Shown here in pieces: positions 9,395 through 18,896 of a stretch of 64,000 bases of DNA. The position numbers and the translations under genes are program-made. Numbering within the stretch: position 1 is the stretch's first letter; each line of letters begins with the position of its first letter. This DNA comes from Reticulitermes speratus (Eukaryota > Arthropoda > Insecta > Blattodea > Rhinotermitidae), in assembly GCA_021186555.1 (NCBI GenBank), contig JAJKFL010000042.1:19528021-19592020 (forward strand). Reading direction: 5' to 3'. The notes under the pieces were generated by a model that was not told the origin of the DNA, did not search any database, and was given only the letters and a program-made list of their open reading frames with translations.

Positions 9395-12300
9395 GTTTAG
9401 TTTTAAATCACCTTTAAATTGCATACCTGGTCCACAGACGCATGGATAATAATTAAAAGCTTAAATATTCTATTTTGCAAGATAAACGAGGCTTCTGTTA
9501 TAGCCATCATCATCCATTTGAGCATGTGTATTTCATCCCGCAATTATTCTGATCCAGTGAACGGACTTTCATGATATTCCATTGGAGTCAACACATGTTT
9601 TTGCTGCAACGAAACCCTATATAAAAACTCCGAAGTGCTACAATTTTAATTATATGCAGCCCGACCTTTGCGGCATACAGTCGGTTACAGTAATAACAAC
9701 GTATAATTACATTTTATTTCCTTGCTGTCGTAAAAATGTCATCCGTTATTGAATACATTAAATTTCTCTCTGGGTAATATCTGTGCATCATTATCTTTTC
9801 GATTAGTTAATGAGTTTAGTTATTGTACACCCCTGTGTATAATTATGAAGACTACTTACGAGCCTTTATACGTAACAGCGCTCATGATTATTACCAATGA
9901 TGTTTTATGCACTAAATAGAATTTATAGCTTCGCACTATCATGTCTGTTATTTTCAACGTGGTTAGGGATTTTTTGTTCTTTGTTCTTGTAGAGAGAAAT
10001 ACAAAAATGGCAACATCACGATCTTCGTTAGCGCTAAGAAAACGGAGTTCTAGCTTTGGTAGATCCACCTTATTCCCTGCAATTTTTCTCTGTAACTGGT
10101 GAATGCAGTAAATGAGGTGTATCGAGTATGAAAATAAAAGAACGAAACTGATGTTATTACGTAGTAACTGACTTAATTTCTACTATGAGACACAACGACT
10201 CAGCAGTTCTGCCTCAATCTTCACTGGAACTTTGTTCCGAATTTGCAAAACGTGCTTTACTGGCACAGTTTTCCTTTTTTTTTACAAGATGCGTAAAACA
10301 TTTTCACGGCACCTGTAGCAAGATTTTTAAATCGCATCGTTTTAATAAAGCATTCACAGGTGACATAACTGCCAATGTGTCCCTCAAACAAAACTGCGAA
10401 GTCTAAAATGAAATAGCATATTGTTACAGAGACCTGGAGAAGCTCGAATGTAAAAGTGGAAGGGCAACGCATGCGCCCCGACTTTTCTTTCAGTCTTATT
10501 AAAAATGAATCCCCACCCCACCCCCCAGTATCGTGGACCGACAATCCTGCCTTATAGATTAGTAACAATCTTGGTAGTGCATTTGTTGAAAAATGTCAGA
10601 ATATTGGTTAATTTTGCATCGAGGCAATGGACTTCACTAACAGGACTTCCCTTAATGAATTTTTAGCCAAGAAACAAACACCATTGTTGCTGTATCGCAA
10701 TACCAATCAGTCTGGACACCGTATGTAATTTTAATTCCTTTAAACTGAAATACTTGTGAACATTTTTTAGTGTGGGATCTTTTGAAGATATTCAGAAATG
10801 TATACTGACCGTACTGAAGCATGTCAAAGTTTGTCTACCCTGGTGCTGAAGAAATCGGTTTTTCTCGCAAAAAGTTGGCAATTTGCTGTAACACTACATG
10901 GCGTCACATCCCAAGAGATAGCAACTTTCCGAAAATGTTTTCCAGTTATATTTCTATACATAGTAAAGATATTGGTATGTGTGTATAAAGTTATAAGTTT
11001 GAGTACTTTGAAGCTTTGTAGAGAATCATTCGTGTCATTAAATTGTTGATCTCTATATTTGGGGGGGGGGGGGGGGAGAGCTACGTCTGTTCATTCCGTC
11101 ACGATAACAGACTGTGCAGTGAGTGGTACTTTGTTTAGCGTTCGTCTGACCACCAAACTGTGCCATGCAACGTGTGTTTCATTGGTCAGCTGACAAGGAA
11201 AGCCAGACTGCCACGGAAGCTTCCACACCGCAAGCAAACGCCAAGTTCTACCATAACGTAACACGACACGACAGCATGGACCTAACGAACTGCATTGTAA
11301 AATAGGGGGATGCTTTATTAACCCACGTAAACAGAAGGGAGAAACGCGGGGTTGTAACTTTATGACCTTCCCCTCTGCTGCGCCTTCCCCTCCTAGGCAG
11401 TGTTTTGGGTCACGCAAACTGTAAGCAAGTCATAAGGGACAGAAAGAGAGGAGTTCGTTTTCAGTATTGTAATACGTGAACATGATACCTGTATGTGCCA
11501 AATTGTGAGGAATGGGTGTCATTGCACTTTATTCGCCATTGTTGTAAATAACTATCATAAGATAATTACTGTCAATTTAAAATATACTTTCTATTTTAGA
11601 TAAATTTGTCTCCTGTTTTGATCCATTGTTGATGCTTATCTTGAGTAAGAATCGTAGCCAGAGTGGCATAGCTCCTTACCTCGAAGGGACCACCTAACAC
11701 GTTCTGTATTGTACGAGGTTCCTCAAGGTTAACTTGTCTCAACCATGTACGTGTTACGATTGAAATAATCTTTCAGATATATTGGCTACATACTTGGTGA
11801 ATTAAAATGTCAGTGAAAAATCCCGAGTGATCTCTGGACGATCCATGTTACTGGACAATTGTGGATTTTTGCGGTGGCAATTGCTTTTATATACTTTGTC
11901 ATGGAACTGTGTGAGTGGATGAAGCCATTTATTTTCTACATTACACTGAGCACAGTAGGACGAATTCCCATAGAACAGGTAACGAATGTGGAATGAGGTA
12001 ATAAAGTTTTCTATAACAACTTTGGAATGGTGTTATGTAAATGTGTTATTCATTATGTAGGTGTTATTATTGTGTTTCATACCACAGTAATTTCAATCAG
12101 ATGAAAATAATTGTTGACACTCACTTAGTGTGCTATATCGTTGAATTTTCAGTGGTATGTAGTATATTTCAGGTGTAGTATCCTATCATGCACGGCATGT
12201 TTGCATGTAACGTGAAAAGTGCGTAACTTGTGTGCGAATCCTTTAGTGTTATTGACTGGCATGCCTTTCTTTAAGTGATTGGGCCGATGATTTTTTAATT

Positions 12301-12581
12301 TTCCTCCAGTCTTATTTCTTTACTACTGTCAAAACATAAGAACTTATTAGAATGGATAACTGAATGTGTAAATTATTATTTAGATACAGTTGAGTGTTCA
12401 AAGTTGTAGTCATGACACTGCAGTGTCAAAACGCTGTCCACACACGAGATATATAGATTACGTTTTCATGTGTATATCATACTTCCGCTCCTCTATCATA
12501 TTCTGTTTTGGCCTAGGACCTTTAAAATAGGCTTGTGGTGGATGCTTGCAGGATTCTTTCACAAGAAATAATGCAGTAGTA
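9395..12581. other. Unannotated stretch with a GC-richer patch
   Basis: Over 3 kb without a recognisable gene. A run of sixteen G lies at 11061-11076, followed by a patch to about 11400 that is richer in GC than its surroundings. No coding frame or core promoter stands out there, so I do not call it a gene start. Confidence 0.4.
11061..11076. repeat. Poly-G tract (16 bases)
   Basis: Sixteen consecutive G followed by agag. It is G-quadruplex-prone and length-unstable; no functional claim is made. Confidence 0.9.
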
Positions 12582-12759
12582 GCGCGGTGGTATTTTGGGT
12601 GATCTGTAGCAGGCAGGAGAAATTTGTGCGAAAATTTAAGGTTTATTAGTATTCCTCAAAGAGAACTCTGCCTGGCTGAGCTGACTAATTTTCAACTTCA
12701 CAGTTCTTGATTCCTGATTGGACAGTATTTTATTAGTATTACTGAAAGAGAGCTCTGCC

Positions 12760-12881
12760 TTTGGAATTAATGAGGACCTAAGGAAACCTGTTGTAACGTA
12801 AATATACGATGTCAAAGTTTGCCAAGAAGCACATCGATGTCTCCGATGCTGTAGGTGTGTTTCCTGCGCGGTACGAGCCAT
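12760..12881 (-). pseudogene. Possible histone fragment following the H4 relic (H3 start or H2B piece)
   Basis: On the minus strand the segment opens ATGGCTCGTACC, the codons that start histone H3 (M-A-R-T), then diverges at once. Further on, ATCGTATATTTAC followed by AACAGGTTTCC resembles the H2B A-I-Y-I-Y-K-V-L-K-Q-V block, and a later PKAELS resembles S-K-A-M-S. The two readings conflict, so the identity is uncertain. Position downstream of an H4 stem-loop fits a histone array. The same sequence is present in R2 at 19320-19455. Confidence 0.3.
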
Positions 12882-13000
12882 TTCGCTTTAGGGAAATGGC
12901 GAGCAGGCTGCAGCTAATTGAATATGCACTCTGGCCAGCATCCCTTTAAAAAGTAGGATGAGAAGGAAAGTCAATTCCACCTCCTCGTGATAGTATATGT

Positions 13001-13016
13001 GGCCCTGAAAGGGGCC
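13001..13016 (-). terminator. Histone-type 3' stem-loop (H4 relic, R1)
   Basis: The minus strand reads AAAAC GGCCCCTTTCAGGGCC ACATA. Against the histone consensus GGCYCTTTTCAGRGCC one base of the stem differs. The 5' flank AAAAC and a purine-rich stretch (GAGGAGGTGGAA) about 15 bases downstream match the usual context, including a histone downstream element. It lies directly after the H4-like sequence. Confidence 0.7.
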
Positions 13017-13221
13017 GTTTTATGTGTTTGTTTTGCGTCATCCACGTAGCGAAAGTTTGCATGACAGTGCTGTCGTTCCTCGTCGCCTTCTTCAATTCTC
13101 CGTATCGCCCGTTTATGATGCTCCCTTCCCAGTCTTATCTGAAAGCGGAGAACGTAAAGTGTATCGTTTAGCACATTGTATCCGTGCTGTTCTGGACAGC
13201 GGAGCGTTCCCACAAGTCCAT
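13017..13221 (-). pseudogene. Histone H4 pseudogene, R1 copy
   Basis: H4 packages DNA as a nucleosome core protein; this copy cannot encode it. On the minus strand an ATG at 13221 is followed 57 bases later by TGCTAAACG, then GTTCTCCGC, GATAA, CATCATAAA and GCGATACGGAGA. These are the codons of G-A-K-R-H-R-K-V-L-R-D-N...G-I-T-K-P-A-I-R-R in H4 order and nearly H4 spacing. There is a small insertion before GATAA and single-base shifts elsewhere. Only about 205 bases separate the ATG from the stem-loop, against 312 for a whole H4 gene, so the middle or C-terminal part is deleted. A TATA-like TATATTAA lies upstream near 13280. The match is by eye and I hold it with good but not full confidence. 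Confidence 0.75.
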
Positions 13222-13277
13222 TAATTGCAGGAGTACAAAACGCAAATAAAATTTGACGTCAGGGTATTCGTTGGTTA

Positions 13278-13286
13278 ATATATCAA
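13278..13286 (-). promoter_or_regulatory. TATA-like box of the H4 relic
   Basis: The minus strand has TTGATATATTAACC about 60 bases before the H4-like ATG, a typical distance for a histone TATA box. It lies just downstream of the preceding gene's stem-loop. The equivalent site is kept in R2 near 19852. Confidence 0.4.
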
Positions 13287-13340
13287 CCGAATGGTCACAC
13301 ATCTTCAATGCCAAAGACAATTAAACTCCTTTAATATTTG

Positions 13341-13358
13341 GGGCCCTGAAAAGGGCCC
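13341..13358 (-). terminator. Histone-type 3' stem-loop, perfect consensus (R1)
   Basis: The minus strand reads TGGGCCCTTTTCAGGGCCCC. This contains the full consensus GGCYCTTTTCAGRGCC with one extra G-C pair. CCAAAT follows and AAAGGAG lies about 8 bases further on, like a histone downstream element. It would end the histone unit that lies upstream on the minus strand, where an H2A-like fragment is found. Confidence 0.85.
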
Positions 13359-13559
13359 ATTGTAGATTCTTGTCAGTCAGTCAGTCCGTCCGTTACGATG
13401 TTAAAGGAAGACTTGAACGACCCGAATCTGCCATGCATTCGGCAGCGAGGCAGACAGGGAAGTGGTGAGGAAGTGGGTGGGGGGGGGTGAAGAGGGCATC
13501 AGCACTCGCCGTACTGCTTTTATCCCACGCTGGCTACCTTATAATTCTTGCTCTTAATC

Positions 13560-13675
13560 CCTCGCCGCCTACCTTTGGATGCGCGCCGAACTCCTGTGGT
13601 GAAACTCCCAAGTAATGACATGGGGTTAATGGACAATCTTTATTCCACTGTTCCTGCCAATACCTCGGCTGCCGG
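13560..13675 (-). pseudogene. H2A-like fragment
   Basis: On the minus strand GCAGCCGAGGTATTGG then CAGGAA and CAG parallel the H2A codons A-A-E-V-L-(E-L)-A-G-(N)-A with two small in-frame gaps. About 10 bases on, AATAAA...CCATTAACCCCATGTCAT parallels N-K-K-T-R-I-I-P-R-H with a frame change. The first half of H2A is absent. The position, between a TATA/CCAAT promoter and a perfect histone stem-loop, supports the reading. The alignment is short and done by eye. Confidence 0.4.
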
Positions 13676-13686
13676 ACGAATGATAG

Positions 13687-13699
13687 ATTCAGAATCGGT
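13687..13699. repeat. Target-site duplication, left (attcagaatcggt)
   Basis: This 13-base word recurs exactly at 18897-18909. The two copies bound the LINE insertion. Confidence 0.8.
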
Positions 13700-13741
13700 A
13701 AAAAAAACCAACCAACCAACCAAAGTGCTAACTAAGGGCGG

Positions 13742-13763
13742 AGACTTGCGCGGAGCGCAAGTC
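13742..13763. repeat. Hairpin in the LINE 3' UTR
   Basis: gacttgcgc-gga-gcgcaagtc forms a perfect 9-base-pair stem with a three-base spacer. It lies about 40 bases before the 3' end of the LINE. It could be a recognition structure for the element's reverse transcriptase, by analogy with other LINE tails; that role is inference. Confidence 0.6.
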
Positions 13764-13959
13764 GACGTCCCTTGATCTGTTTAGCCATACCTGCGTTTTA
13801 CCGCATTGCTGGACTCAATAACAGACTCTTAATTCTGAACTGGGGATTTTGCTTACGCTAACAAATTTAGGGTCTCGATTAAGTCGGGACCAGGCATACC
13901 AAAAGCTAAAGCTCTAAGAGCGTATACTTTTTCCAAGTGGGGGGAATACTTTGGTTGGG

Positions 13960-14160
13960 TGGCTCTCTGGGATTTGAACCCAGAGTGGCATTTTCACAAA
14001 TAATTTCACAAAAAATTCAAAACCTACAAACGAATAATTTAGTCCTACCGGGGGGTGGGGGGTGCGGGCCGTGCCCCGGCTTTGTGTTATACCCTGGCAT
14101 TCACCTTACAACTGAGGAAAATCACGGAAAACCTCAGTCAGGGTATTCGGAATGCGCCTA
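13960..14160 (-). repeat. SINE-like segment within the LINE 3' UTR
   Basis: The minus strand holds CTCTGGGTTCAAATCCCAGAG, a perfect T-arm-like hairpin with a B-box core. Just upstream is GGTTTTCCGTGATTTTCC...AAGGTGAATGCCAGGG, a body motif I associate with insect tRNA-derived SINEs. Either a SINE sits in the LINE tail, or SINEs of this type borrowed the tail from such LINEs. Confidence 0.45.
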
Positions 14161-14255
14161 ATTTTAGGTGCAGTGTCTGTTGGCCACTAAGGGCCTCGAC
14201 ACATTCACTGACCCATCCCCGTAGCTTGCGCTAGACGGACTGGGTCAGCCCTCGG

Positions 14256-16913
14256 TCAGCGCAGATATCTGCCGAGTTGCTGAGTTAAGGGGTTCCCCAC
14301 ACCAGCCAACCTAGAGTCGAAGCTCTCGGTTAGAACTCTGATGTGATCAGCAAAGAGAGGAACTCCCAAATCCTCGTGAATTTGCACGCTACTCATGTAC
14401 CAAGGTGCACCAGTAGCAATGCGAAGACACTTGGATTGAAGAACCTGCAGCTTTCTGAGGTGGGTGCAGGCAGCAGACCTCCAAATGGGGCACGCATAGT
14501 CCATCATGGGCCGTATGAGCTGCTTATACAGCAGAACCCCGTTCCTGATGGACAGGCCGCTTCTCCTGTGAAGGAGAGAGCTAAGCAGACCCAGTCGTTG
14601 GGCCGCTTTCTTCTTGACCTGGACGATGTGAGGCGACCAGGTCATCCGTGTATCAAGGATCACTCCTAGATAACGGGCTGTGTCTACCCACTGGATTGGC
14701 TCTCCTAGGAACTGCACCGGTCGTGGCTTGGAGGACCTCCACCCTGCCTTCGCAAAGAGCATAGCATTGCTTTTTGAGACATTGATGGCGATCCTCCACG
14801 CCTTCAACCATCTCTCTAGATCACTGAGGTATGCTTCTAGGTAGCTAACAAGCAGAGCCGGGCTGCGGGACGTGGCAATGATTGCCGTGTCATCCGCGTA
14901 CAATGCCAACTCGACGTGGCGGGAAGGGACGGGCATGTCATTGACATACAGACTGAACAAGACAGGAGAGATTAGTCCCCCCTGTGCTACGCCAGCCCGC
15001 ATGCCACGACGGGAGGATATGGCCGTTTGGAAGGACGCTTCGAACGTCCTGTTGTAAAGGTAGGAGGATATGGTTTTGACCAGGTAGGAGGGGAAGTTAA
15101 GGGCCGTAAGCTTGAAAAGGAGACCGTCGACCCAAACAGTGTCGAAAGCCTTAGCCACGTCGAGAAAGACTGCGCCTGTTAGCCGCTTCTCACCAAAGTT
15201 TCTGGTCACCCTTTCGACAAGGCGGGCTAGCTGGAGAGAGGTGCTATGTTTGGGTCTGAATCCAAACTGCTCGTCTCGCAGAAGCCCGCGCCCGCTTACT
15301 TCACTTAAGATCCTACTAAGTAGGATCTTCTCGAACAACTTGCCGATGGTGTCCAGAAGACTTATGGGACGATAGGAGGAGGGAAGCGCTGGGTCCTTCC
15401 CGGGTTTCAGTATGGAGACAATGCGGGCATGTTTCCACACCGATGGGAAGTACTGCGCTAGGAGAGCAGCGTTGAATATGGCAACAAGGAGAGAGACAGC
15501 TCGCTGCGGAAGGTGCTTCAGTGCCCTGTTCGGTATACCGTTTGGGCCCGGAGCCTTGCTGGCCTTGAGACCCCGGATAGCATCCTGAACCTCCACGGGG
15601 TTGGTTAACTTGGGCTCGCTTGCAGGTGCATAAGAGTATGCTTGCAGCGCCTCGCCAACCATCTCAATAACTGCCGGATCCGACGGGTCGTTTACCGGCT
15701 GAAACTGAGCCTCAAGACTGTCCGCCAGGGCTTCGGCTTTCTCAGAGTCTGAGAGAGCAAGCCCGCCCTGCGTGACCAGGGGTGGAGAGGGAGTGGGCAC
15801 TCTCATCACCCGCTTTGTCATCTTCCACAGCGATTGGTCCTCGGGATCTAGGCTTTCCAGTGTGGCACCCCACTGCTCATTCCGCCACTCGTTTAGCTGG
15901 TGGGTCACCGACCGCTGAAGGCGGTTGACCTCAGCTTTTAGAGCGGGGTCCCTGGTGGTTTGCCACTGCCTCCTCAACCGGTTTTTCAGGCGTATTTCAT
16001 CCTGTATACGTGCCGGTATTGGGGGCCGCGGGTCGTCACGAGGGCGTCTCCGGGGGGCCGACGCTGCTAGTGCCTCAGTGATGGCGCTGGACACTTCCTC
16101 CACACACGTGTCGATTTCAACCCCGCTACGGAGTTTCGGGATGGACGGAAGGCTGTCCTCCAGGCAGGCCTGGAATTTGACCCAGTCGGTCCGTCTGAAG
16201 TCCGGGCGGTCCGGTAGGTTAAGAAAGGATGATCGACATTTAGTGTCGATCAGTACAGGCAAGTGATCTGAGCTAAGTGCAGAGCACGTTGTCAGATGCA
16301 CTGGGATGACTAGGTTTTTAGTGATTACTATGTCTAGGACATCAGGAGTACAAGAGGGATTGTATGGGATAGTGGTGGGTGTTTCCGGCCCATAAATCAA
16401 ACACGAATGATCGTTGGCGTAATCACGGAGGTGCCTGCCCCTTGTCGTGATTAGCCTCGAGTTCCAGTCCATGTGCTTGGCGTTCAGGTCCCCCGCCATG
16501 AGGACGGGAAGCCCTCCGCTCAAGCACGCAGACAAATCCGCTTCAATTAGGGGCCGGCAAGGCGAAAGGTAAGCCGCCAGGATTTTCAGTGGTCCACTTG
16601 CCAACATAACATGTATGGCAGTTGCCTCCAACTGGGTCAGGCCAGGGATGGGTAAAGCGTAGTGATCTATACCCCGGCGGATCAGTATAGCTGTTCCGCC
16701 GCCCTCGGTAGGCCGGTCTGTACGGTGGCAAACATAGTTTGCGAGCCGAAAGACTTGCCCTGATCTGAGATGGGTTTCAGTCAGGAGGCATATGTCAACC
16801 CCGTGTTTACCAAGGAAGTGGTCCAGCTCCATCTTTCTGCCGCGCACGCCATCGGCGTTCCAGCAGGCCAGCCGTAGTGCCCTCACACTGTGAGCCTTAG
16901 GGTGTGCTACCAT
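14256..16913 (-). CDS. LINE ORF2: endonuclease-reverse transcriptase (Jockey-like), 885 aa
   Basis: This protein nicks target DNA and copies the element's RNA into it. Residues 10-225 form an APE-type endonuclease: the opening LACWNADG, the acidic residue in LLTETH (E46), AGDLNAKH (D142, N144), DVLDIVI (D191) and the closing SSDHLPV (D216, H217). The reverse transcriptase spans roughly 440-760: KASKAPGPNGIPN, SSYRPISLLDTIGK, FGFRPKHST, FLDVAKAFD (catalytic D585), GVAQGGLISPVL and YADDTAIIA (D674, D675). The C-terminus (YLGVILDTRMTW, then CLRIATGAPWYM) is typical of Jockey relatives. GVAQGGL differs from the common VPQGS form. The length matches complete family members and no stop interrupts it. 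The ATG overlaps the ORF1 stop region, so translation probably depends on reinitiation or similar coupling. Confidence 0.93.
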   Translation of the reverse strand: MVAHPKAHSVRALRLACWNADGVRGRKMELDHFLGKHGVDICLLTETHLRSGQVFRLANYVCHRTDRPTEGGGTAILIRRGIDHYALPIPGLTQLEATAIHVMLASGPLKILAAYLSPCRPLIEADLSACLSGGLPVLMAGDLNAKHMDWNSRLITTRGRHLRDYANDHSCLIYGPETPTTIPYNPSCTPDVLDIVITKNLVIPVHLTTCSALSSDHLPVLIDTKCRSSFLNLPDRPDFRRTDWVKFQACLEDSLPSIPKLRSGVEIDTCVEEVSSAITEALAASAPRRRPRDDPRPPIPARIQDEIRLKNRLRRQWQTTRDPALKAEVNRLQRSVTHQLNEWRNEQWGATLESLDPEDQSLWKMTKRVMRVPTPSPPLVTQGGLALSDSEKAEALADSLEAQFQPVNDPSDPAVIEMVGEALQAYSYAPASEPKLTNPVEVQDAIRGLKASKAPGPNGIPNRALKHLPQRAVSLLVAIFNAALLAQYFPSVWKHARIVSILKPGKDPALPSSYRPISLLDTIGKLFEKILLSRILSEVSGRGLLRDEQFGFRPKHSTSLQLARLVERVTRNFGEKRLTGAVFLDVAKAFDTVWVDGLLFKLTALNFPSYLVKTISSYLYNRTFEASFQTAISSRRGMRAGVAQGGLISPVLFSLYVNDMPVPSRHVELALYADDTAIIATSRSPALLVSYLEAYLSDLERWLKAWRIAINVSKSNAMLFAKAGWRSSKPRPVQFLGEPIQWVDTARYLGVILDTRMTWSPHIVQVKKKAAQRLGLLSSLLHRRSGLSIRNGVLLYKQLIRPMMDYACPIWRSAACTHLRKLQVLQSKCLRIATGAPWYMSSVQIHEDLGVPLFADHIRVLTESFDSRLAGVGNPLTQQLGRYLR

Positions 16914-18687
16914 ATTCAGCTACAAAAAGGATAACAATTTTCAGGACAGCCCGCGAGCGTGCTGCGCCTGAAGGGAGGGAGGGTACCGCTGTGAGGAGCC
17001 GCCGTGTCAGCTCTACACACGCGTGTACAGGAAGGTTGTCGAGCAGATCAGAGATCTCCTCGATTGGAGACGGGTTAGGTGGTGGGATGGGGGTAGGATT
17101 AGGCTTGTTAGGTTGAGGCGATGGTTTACCAGTCATCGCCTGCTTCTTCGTTGGGGCCTGTTGAGGGGCCGCAACGGCAGGTTGGGTAGCCTGAACCCTT
17201 TTCCTGCTTGAGGTCGCTTTGCCCGTTTGAGGGGCCGCGGCCGGTTTGGGGATAGGTACAGGTTGCGGAGGGATGGTGGGTTTTACTACCCGCCCCCCTC
17301 GCACCACATGAGACCACTCAGGGCCTAAACTCTTCTGCTCAGCAGAAGGCTCGGCGCGGGTCACTTGCGCTGAAGCCGAGCGACCGGTTGCACCGTTCAT
17401 GTGGACGCGAGGTGCTGGCGTCCTCTTTGCTAGCGCGGCCTTGGCCTCCTTCCACTTTACGCAGCCCCGGTAGTTCGCCGTGTGGTTGCCCCCGCAGCTG
17501 CAGCATTTAAGCTGCTGCTTAGGGGTAGAGCACTCCCCGGAGGGGTGCGGCTCACCACATGCAACACACCGGGGCGCATATCCGCAGTTACGCTGCGTGT
17601 GGCCGAAGCGTTGGCAGCGCTTACATTGAAGCGGGGCCTTAGGGGCTACGTATGTCTCTACAGAGACTCTCAAGCCGCAGAGTTCGGTGAGGGATCGCAC
17701 CTTCTGCACCTCTGGGCCTCGAGCCACCGACACTACGAAATGTGGAGTGGGGGGCCGATCGCCTGTGGCATCCTGATTGCGGCGCCCAGATAGGAGCTGC
17801 ATGACGCCCTGGACACGGATTCCCAGGGCCTCAAGCTCCTCCCGGACGACGTTCTCAGGCATCTGTCTGCCGAGATTCTTCAACAACAGACGCACACAAC
17901 GATCCTCTGGGAGAGAGAAGGTGTGAAATGTCACACCCTTGCTCCCGTCAAGGGATCGGAGGGCACTGACTGTTGCTCTGAATCCGTCAGCAGTACCCGG
18001 CACGATCATGAGTTTCTCCCCCTTCATCTGGGCGGACAGACTGCTGGGGCATTTGGACCGTAGCCACGCGAGAAACCCGCGCGTGTCCTTGACACCTGAA
18101 ACAAAAACAGGGGTTTTGTTGGGCCGCTCACCTGCGGGAACGGCCCCAGCCTCAGTGGCGCCAGCTGGCATGCTGCCCAGAGGCCCGGACATGTCAACAG
18201 ACATGCGCCTGGTGGCTGCCTCAGTAGAGACAGCAGGTTCGGAAGAGTCCGAACCAGCGGCTATGGGCTTGGGCTGCCCACTCGACTGACGGGGGTTTGA
18301 ATCCCCGGCTACAACCGCAGCGTATGCTGCCTTACCTGCCGTGGCGTCTGGCTGCCGGCTGGTAGAAGGTGCAGGGTCATCGGATGTGCCCTGTGCGTTG
18401 GGCGCTGGGCGCCTAGCAGCCGGGGTGGGCTGGCCGTCTGAGCATGAAAACTCAGCCTTCCTCTTCCCCGCGATGAGTAGCGGCGGTGACAAAACCCTGG
18501 CTCCGGTGATGGTGGCGGCGGTGGCATGACGCTTGGAAGGCGTCACGCGAGACGTTTTGACCGTGCAAGCAGCGGCCTTACTGGTCTTATTCGCGGCAAG
18601 GGCCGTCCTCAGCTTTCGCAAGAGGACGGGGTTGCCCTGCACCGATGCAATAGCCCTCATAAGGGCAGCTTCCTCCTGCTTAAGCAT
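16897..18687 (-). CDS. LINE ORF1: nucleic-acid-binding gag-like protein, 596 aa
   Basis: This protein binds the element's RNA and helps form the retrotransposition particle. The N-terminal 190 residues are low-complexity and rich in A, P, S and T. A globular region at about 195-340 (KTPVFVSGVKD, then RLLLKNLGRQMPENVVREEL) resembles the domain that precedes the zinc knuckles in insect Jockey ORF1 proteins. Three cysteine knuckles follow: C355-x2-C-x4-H-x4-C, then CVACGEPHPSGEC, then CCSCGGNHTANYRGC. The tail is proline-rich and basic, ending in a short hydrophobic helix. The frame is open throughout. Its last 17 bases overlap the start of ORF2 in a different frame. The ATG at 18687 is the first of the long frame and leaves a short 5' UTR. 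Confidence 0.9.
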   Translation of the reverse strand: MLKQEEAALMRAIASVQGNPVLLRKLRTALAANKTSKAAACTVKTSRVTPSKRHATAATITGARVLSPPLLIAGKRKAEFSCSDGQPTPAARRPAPNAQGTSDDPAPSTSRQPDATAGKAAYAAVVAGDSNPRQSSGQPKPIAAGSDSSEPAVSTEAATRRMSVDMSGPLGSMPAGATEAGAVPAGERPNKTPVFVSGVKDTRGFLAWLRSKCPSSLSAQMKGEKLMIVPGTADGFRATVSALRSLDGSKGVTFHTFSLPEDRCVRLLLKNLGRQMPENVVREELEALGIRVQGVMQLLSGRRNQDATGDRPPTPHFVVSVARGPEVQKVRSLTELCGLRVSVETYVAPKAPLQCKRCQRFGHTQRNCGYAPRCVACGEPHPSGECSTPKQQLKCCSCGGNHTANYRGCVKWKEAKAALAKRTPAPRVHMNGATGRSASAQVTRAEPSAEQKSLGPEWSHVVRGGRVVKPTIPPQPVPIPKPAAAPQTGKATSSRKRVQATQPAVAAPQQAPTKKQAMTGKPSPQPNKPNPTPIPPPNPSPIEEISDLLDNLPVHACVELTRRLLTAVPSLPSGAARSRAVLKIVILFVAEYGSTP

Positions 18688-18896
18688 TACGCCTACAGCA
18701 GGGGGGGGGGCACCGTACTTCTGATGCTGCGCCGACTTCCTAGTGAGTTAGGGGCAGCACGCTAGAGACCACTCCTTCCTCAGTCGCTTCTCGTTGCAGT
18801 GACTATGGTTTCTTCGCTAGGTTCGGCTCTCAGGACGTCCTCTCTCCTCTGCAGCTAACACCGAACTCCCAAAGACCTGCCGACCCTCATTCCTCC
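18688..18896 (-). promoter_or_regulatory. LINE 5' UTR
   Basis: About 210 bases lie between the target duplication and ORF1. Jockey-type elements usually carry an internal promoter here. I see no clear TATA box and cannot point to a specific initiator. A run of ten G lies on the plus strand near 18703-18712. Confidence 0.55.

Larger units (their letters stand above)
12582..13413. repeat. Direct repeat R1 (decayed histone segment), left copy
   Basis: From gcgcggtggtattttgggtg to ttaaaggaagact this block matches 19235-19978 almost base for base, with roughly twenty scattered differences. R1 also holds about 80 extra bases near 12655-12745. These carry a ctgattgg box and match the promoter-like segment at 18975-19030. 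The block contains a decayed H4 gene and two histone-type 3' stem-loops, all on the minus strand. The LINE-free spacing of R1 and R2 would be about 1.44 kb, so this looks like a tandem duplication of a degenerate histone unit. Confidence 0.8.
13700..18896 (-). mobile_element. Full-length Jockey-like LINE with both ORFs open
   Basis: A minus-strand non-LTR retrotransposon of 5.2 kb flanked by a 13-base target duplication. Its order is a 5' UTR of about 210 bases, ORF1 (18687-16897), ORF2 (16913-14256) overlapping by 17 bases, and a 3' UTR of about 555 bases. The transcript-sense tail is an unusual (TTGG)4 followed by eight T, read at 13700-13721 as A8 and CCAA repeats. Both frames are free of stops. 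That argues for a young copy that may have been competent when it inserted. The body is far richer in GC than the surrounding DNA. It interrupts a decayed histone unit a few bases downstream of a TATA box on the same strand. Confidence 0.9.

Noticed and set aside
11041-11420. GC-richer patch as a host gene promoter with first exon
   Set aside because: The poly-G run and raised GC are real, but there is no TATA box, initiator or plausible coding exon that I can support.
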